Shown here: positions 1 through 7,595 of the stretch, piece by piece
Position numbering within the stretch: the first letter of the stretch is position 1
Layout of the letters: every line of letters starts with the position of its first letter
Origin: JAAYUJ01 sp963698165
GTDB lineage: Bacteria; Desulfobacterota; Syntrophobacteria; Syntrophobacterales; Syntrophobacteraceae
NCBI GenBank assembly: GCA_963698165.1
Contig: CAVOPT010000007.1
Location: 743,843 to 807,842, forward strand
Length of the DNA: 64,000 bases
Reading direction: 5' to 3'
Notes under the pieces: generated by a model
Database searches by the model: none
What the model was told of the DNA's origin: nothing
Seen by the model: only the letters and a program-made list of their open reading frames with translations
Translations under genes and position numbers: made by a program

Positions 1-794
1 TCTTCGGGCACGAGAGGGGAGCCTTCACCGGGGCTGCCAAGGCCAAGCCCGGCCGCTTCGAAGAGGCGGACGGAGGAACGATTTTTCTGGACGAAATCGG
101 GGAGCTCCCTCACTCCCTCCAGGCCAAACTCTTACGGTTTCTTCAGGAGCACGAGTTCGAACGGCTCGGGAGCTCCAAAACCCGAAAAGTCGATGTGCGC
201 ATCATCGCCGCCACCAACCGGGATCTCTTCGAAGCGGCGAAAGAGGGAATATTCAGGGAGGACCTTTACTACCGCCTCAACGTCTTTCCCATCCATGTCC
301 CACCCCTGCGGGATCGGAAAGAGGACATGCCGTCCCTCATCCATCACTTTCTGGACAAGACCTCCAAGGAGTACGGCCGAGCTCTGCGCATCACTCCCGA
401 CGCCCTCCAGGCCCTCGTGAACTATGAGTGGCCCGGGAATGTGCGCGAACTGGAGAACCTCATCGAACGGCTCGCCATCATGGTGGACGGGAATCAGATC
501 GATCTCGAGCACTTCCCGGGCTATTTGCAGCCCGACCTCCAGGCTGGCGGAGCCGAGGATGAGCGTAAATCCCAGGAAAACCTCTCCCGCCTCGAGGAAC
601 TGGAAAAGAAGGAGGTCTTCGCAGCCCTCGAGCGAAACCGCTGGATACAGTCCCAGGCTGCAAGGGAGCTGGGACTCACCTTGAGACAGGTTGGGTATCG
701 GATCAAGAAATTCGGCCTGGAAAAACTCATCACCAAGAGAAGAACCCGAAGCAACGCCGCGCGGAAGGCCACGAAATCCCTCAGCCGAGTCTAA
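1..794 (+). CDS. NifA-like sigma-54-dependent activator, 3' part (5' end outside the window)
   Basis: Only the C-terminal part of an AAA+ enhancer-binding protein is present; the reading frame is already open at base 3. The first residues contain the GAFTGA loop that contacts sigma-54, followed by the Walker B stretch FLDEIGELP, the sensor region AATNRD and the R-finger region FREDLYYRLNVF. The last ~45 residues form a Fis-type helix-turn-helix with the segment RQVGYRIKKFGLE, which resembles the NifA DNA-binding domain more than a generic NtrC one. A nif cluster with a -24/-12 promoter lies 5 kb downstream, so a role as its activator is plausible. The N-terminal sensory domain, which would settle NifA versus another activator, is not visible. 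The class is certain; the NifA assignment is inference. Confidence 0.8.
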   Translation, partial: FGHERGAFTGAAKAKPGRFEEADGGTIFLDEIGELPHSLQAKLLRFLQEHEFERLGSSKTRKVDVRIIAATNRDLFEAAKEGIFREDLYYRLNVFPIHVPPLRDRKEDMPSLIHHFLDKTSKEYGRALRITPDALQALVNYEWPGNVRELENLIERLAIMVDGNQIDLEHFPGYLQPDLQAGGAEDERKSQENLSRLEELEKKEVFAALERNRWIQSQAARELGLTLRQVGYRIKKFGLEKLITKRRTRSNAARKATKSLSRV

Positions 795-1073
795 TACTGC
801 AACGAGACGTTCTTTCGCAGAGTGGGTGAAAATGAAGTGTTGCCCACCACTTTACCCTTCGAGCCGTTTGTTGTCTAAAGTAAGGCCTTTGGCTACCCTG
901 CTCCATTACGGATGCTTTATTCCTCTATTGCGCGGACCTGCACACGGACTCTTCCCACCGATGGTTTTCCAAGGTAGTGTGAATCCAATGGACTGGAGCT
1001 TCTTCAATGTGAGGATCCGCTCAAGACAATTGCGACCATCCGGTTCCTGGATCTTTTGGTCTTGTCTGTTTTG
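795..1073. other. Intergenic, convergent gene ends
   Basis: I see no supported gene, RNA or clear terminator between the activator gene and the frameshifted minus-strand gene. The open frame over this stretch has no recognisable protein character. Confidence 0.5.
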
Positions 1074-2046
1074 CTACCGCGTCGCTTTGAATTCTCTGTT
1101 GCGAACGGCTTCATGCAAACCGACCAGGATCTCATCACACTGGGCGGCTATCTTTCGCTTCTTTCCGAGGGAGAGCTCGAATGATTTGATGTTGGTATTC
1201 TCACGCGAGAGCTTGATCACCTCGGCAGTGACTGCCGCGAATTCATCGTAGGCCGCCTTTCCATCCTGCAGCGTTGCACGGTCTTCCTCTGGAACCAAAT
1301 CCGCCAGTTTCTTAATGGAGGCGTCAACGATCTCTCCAGCCTGCCGCATCTCCCTTTCGATTTCATCCATCTTGTCATCACGTGCTTCTGCAATGTGGGG
1401 AGCATGTAAGACTGTGTATCCGGAGTCCGGCTGCAAGGGCATCTGAGGCCAGAATCACGACCTGGCCGCACTTTTCGCTCGACAAACTGGAATTGGAATG
1501 GATCAGCTTCTTGAGAGCTTGCTCAAAACGTTTCATGGCTTCGTTTCCCTGGCCAAAGGAAAGAGCGGCAGCCTTGAGGTTGGTGTTCTGAACGGCGAAC
1601 CCGAGGATCTCCCGGTCGATCTTTCGAAGCTCCGTCCAGCATGAGTCAAACTCATGGAACAGTTTCATCTCTTTATCCGTGGGATCCCGTTGGAGCAACG
1701 ATTCGAGCTCACGGAGATCTCGGTCTACAACGTCCCCAGCCCGGCGCGATTGATCGGCAAAATCCCTTGAGGCCTCATCCGTGTCCGCCATAACCGCACT
1801 CTTTTCAGCTTGCTCGGAATTCATCAGGTTCGCCCGCATGCCGGATAAGAGTTCCAGCTTTCTTGCCATATTGCCCACGAAATCCTGCAGCACGGGGCCA
1901 CTGTCCTTGTATCTGATGCCGACAAAGATCAATATCAGGACCAGCCCCAAAACCAGGCCGAGAGGCAGTAGAGATGTGGACACTCTTCCATGGGGATGTT
2001 CGCTGCTCATGTTCCTGCTCCTTCCGGTCTGAGACTCCGTGCTCAA
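1074..2046 (-). pseudogene. Membrane-anchored four-helix-bundle sensor-like protein, interrupted by a frameshift
   Basis: Two minus-strand frames, 2046-1378 and 1442-1074, together read as one protein of roughly 310 residues. The N-terminus has a short basic segment and one hydrophobic helix (LLPLGLVLGLVLILIFVGI). Two repeated helical modules follow, each centred on a similar stretch: QNTNLKAAALSFGQG in the first frame and ENTNIKSFELSLGKK in the second. The second frame has no ribosome-binding site at its first ATG, so it looks like a continuation rather than a separate gene. The frameshift lies between about 1385 and 1440. The architecture resembles the extracytoplasmic four-helix module of chemoreceptors, but no HAMP or signalling domain follows. 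It could be a decayed receptor, a real short protein hit by a sequencing error, or two genes. No specific function can be assigned. Confidence 0.55.
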
Positions 2047-2154
2047 CGGGTATGCGGAGTCCAGGGGCTCCTTTCAAACCCCTTTTTGGGGTCATTGCCT
2101 GTGAGATCTGACGACAAAGCTAATCTTGGAGAGGATACTCGACTTCGACGCAAG

Positions 2155-3117
2155 TCAAAAGAGGAGGACAATCGCGACAATTGCAGCCATGATTCTATAG
2201 TAGCCAAAGATCGAAAGCCCATGGCGATTCAAGTAGGCGACCATCCATTTCATGGAAAAAACTGCAAAGATGAATGCAGCAATGAGCCCAACAAGAAGTG
2301 AGAGGCCATCATAGGTCTGTAGCATGACATGGCCATGCTCGATGGCATCATAGCACGTGGCCGCACCCAGAGTTAATAAGCCCAGGAGAAAGCTGAACTC
2401 TACGGCAGCTGACAAGGAGAGGCCGACCGATGCGCCACCCAAGATGGTTACCAAGCTTCTGCTGACACCTGGCCACATGGCAATGCACTGCACGAGGCCG
2501 ATTACGAGAGCCATTCTGACCCTGAGTTGGTCGAGTGACTTTTTGGCATTCGGTTGTTCTCGATTCTCTTCTTTCGGATGAGGCACTGCAAGGATAACCA
2601 GTCCACCCGCAAACCATGCCGCAATCACAGGCCACATACCGAAAAGATGGGCCTTGATTGTTTTATTGAGCAACAGCCCGATAACAGCAGCAGGGACGAA
2701 TGCGGCGATTAGATTGACCACCATTCTCAAGCCCTCTTTGTCCCTTCCAAAGATCCCTTGGCCCATCTGCCTTATGCGGCCGAAGTAGAGCCAGAATACA
2801 GCGGCAATGGCTCCAGCCTGAATGCAGATTGCGTAGGCATCCGCTGCATCTTTGGATTGCTGGGCTTCTTCCGGTGAAGCTGAGCCCGCTTTTCCCAAAC
2901 CCATGAGGTGTTCTGCCACTAGCAGATGCCCTGTTGAACTTACCGGCAAGTACTCAGTCAGCCCCTCGATTGCACCGAGGATTACAGCCTGCGTCAGTGA
3001 CATCTCTTTCCTGACTTCCTGCACCTTCGCGGCACCTTCCGCAAAGAGGACTGCGGGTGTGCTTAAAAACAGAACGAGAAGAACTCCGCACATCATCGTA
3101 CCGGCCCTCGATTGCAT
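2155..3117 (-). CDS. uppP: Undecaprenyl-diphosphatase (UppP/BacA)
   Basis: This 320-residue integral membrane enzyme should dephosphorylate undecaprenyl diphosphate to recycle the lipid carrier for cell-wall synthesis. Two family signatures are visible: the EGLTEYLPVSSTGHL segment near residue 45 and PGVSRS near residue 190, both at predicted membrane helix ends. The start at 3117 is chosen because AAGGAG lies nine bases upstream; an open frame continues to 3480 but lacks a comparable site. The protein is longer than the usual ~270 residues because of an N-terminal hydrophobic segment (MMCGVLLVLFLSTPAVLFAEG) that looks like a cleavable signal peptide, a variant known in some UppP proteins. 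It is divergent from kup and its riboswitch. Base composition seems lower in GC than the kup and nif genes. Confidence 0.92.
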   Translation of the reverse strand: MQSRAGTMMCGVLLVLFLSTPAVLFAEGAAKVQEVRKEMSLTQAVILGAIEGLTEYLPVSSTGHLLVAEHLMGLGKAGSASPEEAQQSKDAADAYAICIQAGAIAAVFWLYFGRIRQMGQGIFGRDKEGLRMVVNLIAAFVPAAVIGLLLNKTIKAHLFGMWPVIAAWFAGGLVILAVPHPKEENREQPNAKKSLDQLRVRMALVIGLVQCIAMWPGVSRSLVTILGGASVGLSLSAAVEFSFLLGLLTLGAATCYDAIEHGHVMLQTYDGLSLLVGLIAAFIFAVFSMKWMVAYLNRHGLSIFGYYRIMAAIVAIVLLF

Positions 3118-3402
3118 CGTACATATCTCCTTGATTTCTCTTCGTCCATGCGCGTGCATGGCGGAAATGAGGCAATCATTCTTCCAGATTTCCATAAGAA
3201 ATGGAAGAGTGCAAAGCTTTGTTCCGATCGGCATCAAGAGCGCATCGAGGCTTTGGGCCTCATCCTGCGGAATGTGAAATGGGTGCCTCCGGGGCGTTTT
3301 GACACCCGTTTCTGGAGATCCGTGCGAAGGCTTTGAACTGCACAATTCTGGGAGCGATTCTCTGGAATTGACTTCCGTTGAAAAAGGGATTAAATGCCAT
3401 TG

Positions 3403-3535
3403 GCTGATCGCCGAGTCCTGCGCGGCAGGAACGGGGGAACCAGAGATATGGGGCGTATCGCCTTGCAAGGCGAAGGGCAACCTCTTCGGCCCGAGCCCGT
3501 CAGCTAACCTCGTAGGCGTCGAAGGGGGAAGCTTC
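3403..3535 (+). promoter_or_regulatory. c-di-AMP riboswitch (ydaO/yuaA type) upstream of kup
   Basis: The stretch holds the conserved blocks of the ydaO riboswitch in the right order: ACGGGGGAACCAGA near 3431, a GGGGCG element near 3451, then CCCGTCAGCTAACCTCGTAG near 3497 with GAAGGGGGAAGC after it. The block CAGCTAACCTCGTAGGCG is an almost exact match to the family consensus as I recall it. The element sits about 45 bases before the kup start on the same strand. Potassium uptake genes are classic targets of c-di-AMP control, and in described cases ligand binding turns expression off. Boundaries are approximate. Confidence 0.9.
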
Positions 3536-3579
3536 CGGAGACGTGCGGATGATTCCTCCTCATTTTATCCTTTGGAGCC

Positions 3580-5574
3580 GTGCGTCATGGAAACGTCTTC
3601 ATCGCGGAAAGACCATCCCACTCTTTCCGCCGTCCTGGTAACGGTCCCATAAGCACTCCGGGGCACAATGCCTTGAATGGCCAAGGCAACGGCCATGGGA
3701 CCTCTTCCCTGCCAACGAAGACCTTGGCCCTGGCACTGGGGGCCCTGGGCGTCGTGTTCGGAGACATCGGCACAAGCCCCCTCTATGCCGTCAAGGAGTG
3801 CTTCCACGGGCTCCACGCCATTGCCCTCAACGAGAAGAACGTCCTGGGGGTCCTCTCCCTCGTCTTCTGGTCCCTCACCATGGTGGTGAGCCTCAAATAC
3901 GTGGGTTTCATCCTGCGGGCGGACAACAAGGGAGAGGGGGGGATCTACGCCCTCCTTGCTCTCATTCCCGGGGATCACAGAGCACCTGCCTCCCGCCTTC
4001 ACTTCACCATCATCATTGCAGGGATTTTCGGTGCCGCTCTCCTCTATGGGGACGGCATCATCACCCCGGCCATTTCGGTTCTTTCGGCCATAGAAGGCCT
4101 CGAGGTAGCCACCAAGGCCGCAGCCCCGGCGGTACTGCCTCTCACCTGTCTCGTGCTGCTGTTGCTCTTTCTCATCCAGAAGCGCGGTACGGCAGGGATC
4201 GGAAAGGTCTTCGGCCCCATTCTCCTCGTTTGGTTCGTAACCATCGGGGCTCTTGGGCTCCTTCAAATCACAAGGAACCCTCACATCCTGGTCGCCATAA
4301 ACCCCCTTCATGCCCTCGATTTCTTTGCCGCAAACGGGCTCCACGGCATGGTGGTCCTGGGTTCGGTGGTGCTCTGCATCACGGGAGGGGAGGCCCTCTA
4401 TGCCGACCTGGGCCACTTCGGCGTCAAACCCATCAGGACCTCCTGGCTTTTTGTGGCGTTTCCAGCCCTTCTTCTCAACTATTTCGGCCAGGGAGCCCTC
4501 CTGCTCGACGCGCCCGATCTTGCCTACAATCCATTCTATGGACTGGTTCCAAGACCGGTTCTCTACCCCATGGTGGGGCTTTCCACCATGGCAACCGTCA
4601 TTGCATCCCAGGCGATGATTTCCGGGGTCTTCTCCCTCACCCAGCAGGCAGTCCAGCTCGGATATTCCCCCCGGGTTCACATCGTGCACACATCGTCCGA
4701 AACGCGTGGGCAGATCTATGTACCTCAGATCAACTACGCCCTCATGGTCGCGTGCATCGGGCTGGTCCTCGTGTTCAGGGAATCCAGCAGGCTTGCCGGA
4801 GCCTACGGCATCGCCGTCACCGCCACCATGGGCATCACCTCGATCCTCTATTTTTTCGTCATCACCAAGACCTGGAAATGGTCTCTCTGGAAGGCCCTTC
4901 CCCTGGTCGGGCTCTTCATGGCTTTTGATCTTTCCTACTTTTTCGCCAACCTGCTGAAGATCGTCGACGGCGGATGGTTCACCCTGGCCGTCGCAACCGC
5001 CATCATGATAGCCATGACCACCTGGCATGACGGAAGGGCGGCCCTGGCGAGAAAGATGCTGAGCACCCGGTTCCCTCTGGACCTCTTTCTGGAGGATGTG
5101 AAGACGAGCAGGCCCCAAAGGGTGCAGGGGACCGCAGTCTTCATGACGGTTTCCCCCACAGGCACCCCTTCGGCACTCCTGCACCACTTCAAACTCAATC
5201 GCATGCTCCACGATAGGGTGATCCTCCTCTCCATACGCTCCGCCGACGTTCCAACGGTACCGAAGGCCGAGAGGCTTTCCGTCGAGGAACTGGGCCAAGG
5301 CTTCCACCGTATCCTCGGGGTGTGCGGTTTCATGGAGAAGCCCAACGTTCCGGACCTCTTGAGAATGGCCTCACGATTCGGACTGGATGTGGATCCGGAG
5401 ACGGCGACCTACTTCCTGGGAAGGGAGACCCTCTTCACCGGGGGCGATTCCAAGATGATGCGATGGAGGAAATCCCTCTTCGTCTTCCTCTCGAGAAACG
5501 CATGGACGGCCACCTCCTACTTCGGCATCCCCGCTCACCGGGTCATCGAAATCGGCATCCAGATCGAACTGTGA
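3580..5574 (+). CDS. kup: Kup-family low-affinity potassium transporter
   Basis: This 664-residue protein matches the Kup/HAK/KUP potassium-proton symporter family in length and sequence. After a ~45-residue hydrophilic leader come about twelve hydrophobic helices, starting with a segment containing GVVFGDIGTSPLYA, the family signature, and including GDGIITPAISVLSA and GGEALYADLGHFG. A hydrophilic C-terminal domain of ~150 residues follows (from about residue 500). The start is a GTG with a weak GGAG close by; an in-frame TTG at 3673 would give a more typical N-terminus. The c-di-AMP riboswitch directly upstream suggests control by potassium and turgor status. The gene stands alone; the nif promoter begins about 325 bases downstream. 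Confidence 0.93.
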   Translation: MRHGNVFIAERPSHSFRRPGNGPISTPGHNALNGQGNGHGTSSLPTKTLALALGALGVVFGDIGTSPLYAVKECFHGLHAIALNEKNVLGVLSLVFWSLTMVVSLKYVGFILRADNKGEGGIYALLALIPGDHRAPASRLHFTIIIAGIFGAALLYGDGIITPAISVLSAIEGLEVATKAAAPAVLPLTCLVLLLLFLIQKRGTAGIGKVFGPILLVWFVTIGALGLLQITRNPHILVAINPLHALDFFAANGLHGMVVLGSVVLCITGGEALYADLGHFGVKPIRTSWLFVAFPALLLNYFGQGALLLDAPDLAYNPFYGLVPRPVLYPMVGLSTMATVIASQAMISGVFSLTQQAVQLGYSPRVHIVHTSSETRGQIYVPQINYALMVACIGLVLVFRESSRLAGAYGIAVTATMGITSILYFFVITKTWKWSLWKALPLVGLFMAFDLSYFFANLLKIVDGGWFTLAVATAIMIAMTTWHDGRAALARKMLSTRFPLDLFLEDVKTSRPQRVQGTAVFMTVSPTGTPSALLHHFKLNRMLHDRVILLSIRSADVPTVPKAERLSVEELGQGFHRILGVCGFMEKPNVPDLLRMASRFGLDVDPETATYFLGRETLFTGGDSKMMRWRKSLFVFLSRNAWTATSYFGIPAHRVIEIGIQIEL

Positions 5575-5899
5575 CTCTCCTGCCGGTTCTCGGTAGACAC
5601 ACGCCCCAGCCGACAGTCCAGTCGACAATTCTGTAAATCCCCCGTGTATGACCATACCGCTTTATTTAGTAATTACAGGTAGTTTTACTTGATCAACACT
5701 CCTTCTTGAAGGACCCCCCACAGCCTCAATATTCACAACTCATTGCTATCCATGGATTTTTCTTCCATTTACCCCGTGTGAATTCACAAAAACGAAAACT
5801 CCTCCATCGCCTCGTATGGACAACCCCGCTTCAACAGGAAATCATAAAAAAATTTAATTTCATCATGTTAGAAAGACTCGCCGGTCCATTCTCCATTCC
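5575..5899. other. kup-nifH intergenic region with a perfect palindrome
   Basis: There is no gene in this stretch. It is AT-richer than its surroundings. A perfect 12-base palindrome, TGTGAATTCACA, lies at 5777-5788, roughly 145 bases before the predicted nifH transcription start, a position suitable for an activator or repressor. I found no canonical NifA site (TGT-N10-ACA). No clear terminator follows kup. Confidence 0.45.
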
Positions 5900-5915
5900 T
5901 GGCACAGTCCATGCC
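5900..5915 (+). promoter_or_regulatory. Sigma-54 (-24/-12) promoter of the nif operon
   Basis: TGGCAC at 5900-5905 and ATGC at 5911-5914 match the sigma-54 consensus TGGCAC-N5-TTGC, with the GG and GC dinucleotides correctly spaced. Transcription would start near 5925, about 35 bases before nifH. Such promoters need an AAA+ activator; a NifA-like gene lies at the left edge of the window and an NtrC-type regulator at 23.8 kb. Confidence 0.8.
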
Positions 5916-5958
5916 TTGGAGGAATACAACACAAACATCACGGACAGGAGGCTTCTCA

Positions 5959-6783
5959 ATGAGAAAAGTTGCAATTTACGGCAAAGGCGGGATCGGAAAA
6001 TCGACGACCACTCAGAACACGGTGGCTGGTCTGGCGGAGATGGGCAGGAAGGTCATGGTCGTCGGCTGCGATCCCAAGGCGGATTCCACGAGGCTCCTTC
6101 TGGGGGGGCTTTCCCAGAGCACGGTTCTCGACACTCTGCGATCCGAGGGCGAGGATGTAGAACTTGAAGACATCCGCAAGGTGGGCTTCAAGGGGGCCAT
6201 CTGCGTCGAGTCGGGAGGTCCGGAGCCGGGAGTCGGCTGCGCCGGTCGCGGAATCATCACATCCATCAACCTTCTTGAACAGCTCGGGGCATACGCCGGG
6301 AGTGAAAAGCTCGACTATGTCTTCTACGACGTCCTCGGCGACGTTGTGTGCGGCGGGTTCGCCATGCCCATCCGGGAAGGCAAGGCCCAGGAAATCTACA
6401 TCGTCGTCTCCGGTGAGATGATGGCCATGTATGCCGCCAACAACATCTGCAAGGGCATCGTCAAGTTTGCGGAAGCCGGTGGGGTGCGGCTGGGGGGCCT
6501 CATCTGCAACAGCCGCAAGGTGGACAACGAGCGTGACTTGATCGAGGCTTTCGCCGACAAGCTGGGCACCCAGATGATCCACTTCGTGCCGCGGGACAAC
6601 ATGGTGCAGAGAGCGGAAATCAACCGAAAAACCGTCATCGACTTCGATCCGGAGCACCCCCAGGCAAGTGAATACAGAAGCCTGGCAAAGAAGATCGAGG
6701 AGAACACCATGCACGTGGTCCCCAAACCCATGCACACGGACGATCTCGAGAAACTGCTGATCCAGCACGGCCTCGCCGGTTGA
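5959..6783 (+). CDS. nifH: Nitrogenase iron protein NifH
   Basis: This 274-residue dinitrogenase reductase passes electrons from ferredoxin or flavodoxin to the NifDK component with ATP hydrolysis. The P-loop GKGGIGKS is at residues 8-15. The two cysteines that hold the shared [4Fe-4S] cluster are C94 (in GVGCAGRG) and C131 (in DVVCGGFAMP). R97 is the residue that is ADP-ribosylated in species with DraT. The start at 5959 follows ACAGGAGG; an upstream in-frame ATG at 5911 falls inside the promoter and is rejected. It is first in the nif operon and is followed after 37 bases by the two PII-like genes. Confidence 0.98.
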   Translation: MRKVAIYGKGGIGKSTTTQNTVAGLAEMGRKVMVVGCDPKADSTRLLLGGLSQSTVLDTLRSEGEDVELEDIRKVGFKGAICVESGGPEPGVGCAGRGIITSINLLEQLGAYAGSEKLDYVFYDVLGDVVCGGFAMPIREGKAQEIYIVVSGEMMAMYAANNICKGIVKFAEAGGVRLGGLICNSRKVDNERDLIEAFADKLGTQMIHFVPRDNMVQRAEINRKTVIDFDPEHPQASEYRSLAKKIEENTMHVVPKPMHTDDLEKLLIQHGLAG

Positions 6784-6820
6784 TGGCAGGCACTCGCATC
6801 GGAAGAGAAAGGAAAGCGCC

Positions 6821-7177
6821 ATGCTCATGATCAGATCCATTGTGAGACCCACCAGGGTGGACGGCGTTCTCGCCGCGTTGATGGAAGCTGGATTTCCGGC
6901 GGTGACCAAGGTTTCGGTTGTGGGCCGCGGCAAGCAGAGGGGGATCAAGATAGGCGAGATCACATATGATGAAATTCCCAAGGAACTGCTCATCACCGTC
7001 GTGAAGGACCAGGACAAGGACTTCGTGATCAAGACCGTCATAAAAGCAGCAAGGACCGGTGACAAGGGGGCTTTCGGGGACGGGAAGATCTTCATCACTC
7101 CAGTTGAAGAGGTCTACACCATCAGTTCCGGCATCAAGGAGACTGCCGAGGGAGAAGCCGTGGAGGTGAAGATATGA
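6821..7177 (+). CDS. nifI1: Nitrogenase PII-like regulator NifI1
   Basis: This 118-residue GlnB/PII-family protein carries the family features VRPTRVDGVLAAL near the start and TGDKGAFGDGKIFITPVEE towards the end. Its location between nifH and nifD is diagnostic of NifI1. In methanogens NifI1 and NifI2 form a hetero-oligomer that binds NifDK and shuts off activity when ammonium returns; 2-oxoglutarate relieves this. An ATG two codons in (6827) is an alternative start. The stop overlaps the nifI2 start by four bases, which suggests translational coupling. Confidence 0.95.
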   Translation: MLMIRSIVRPTRVDGVLAALMEAGFPAVTKVSVVGRGKQRGIKIGEITYDEIPKELLITVVKDQDKDFVIKTVIKAARTGDKGAFGDGKIFITPVEEVYTISSGIKETAEGEAVEVKI

Positions 7178-7554
7178 AAGAGGTCATGGCTATCGTTCGC
7201 ATGAACATGATGAACAAGACCAAGAAGGCCCTCTCGGAGTCCGGCGTATCCTCCATGACCGCCAAGGATGCCCTGGGGCGCGGCAAAGGGCTTGTTGACA
7301 TCACGGTTCTCGAGGGCGCCGAGAAGGGTTACGAGGAAGCTATCGCCCAGCTCGGCCAGAGCCAGCGCCTCATCCCCAAGCGGATCCTCAGCGTCGTCGT
7401 GCCGGACAAGCTGGTCCAAAAGACCGTCAAGATTATCATGAAAACCAACCACACGGGCAAGTCCGGCGACGGCAAGATCTTCGTCATGCCTTGCTTGGAT
7501 TCCGTAAGCGTCAGAACCGGCGAGTGCGGCGACGCTACCCTCGATGGAGCCTGA
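7174..7554 (+). CDS. nifI2: Nitrogenase PII-like regulator NifI2
   Basis: This 126-residue PII-family protein is the partner of NifI1. It begins with the typical MKEVMAIVRMNMMNKTKKAL helix-strand unit, has a long variable T-loop region around residues 35-65, and ends with SGDGKIFVMPCLDSV, the conserved PII C-terminal strand. It overlaps nifI1 by four bases and precedes nifD by 41. Presence of both genes predicts post-translational control of nitrogenase by direct binding, the mode seen in anaerobes. No DraT or DraG gene is in the window. Confidence 0.95.
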   Translation: MKEVMAIVRMNMMNKTKKALSESGVSSMTAKDALGRGKGLVDITVLEGAEKGYEEAIAQLGQSQRLIPKRILSVVVPDKLVQKTVKIIMKTNHTGKSGDGKIFVMPCLDSVSVRTGECGDATLDGA

Positions 7555-7595
7555 GAGGGTTTCAGGCCTTAAGTGCTCAGAGCGGAGAGATCATC

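Noticed and set aside
3565..5307. Long minus-strand open frame of 580 codons opposite kup
   Set aside because: Low-complexity Gly/Asp/His/Glu-rich translation typical of the antisense of a high-GC gene; kup on the plus strand explains the region.
5640..5899. Canonical NifA binding site TGT-N10-ACA upstream of nifH
   Set aside because: Each TGT was checked; none has ACA at the right distance.
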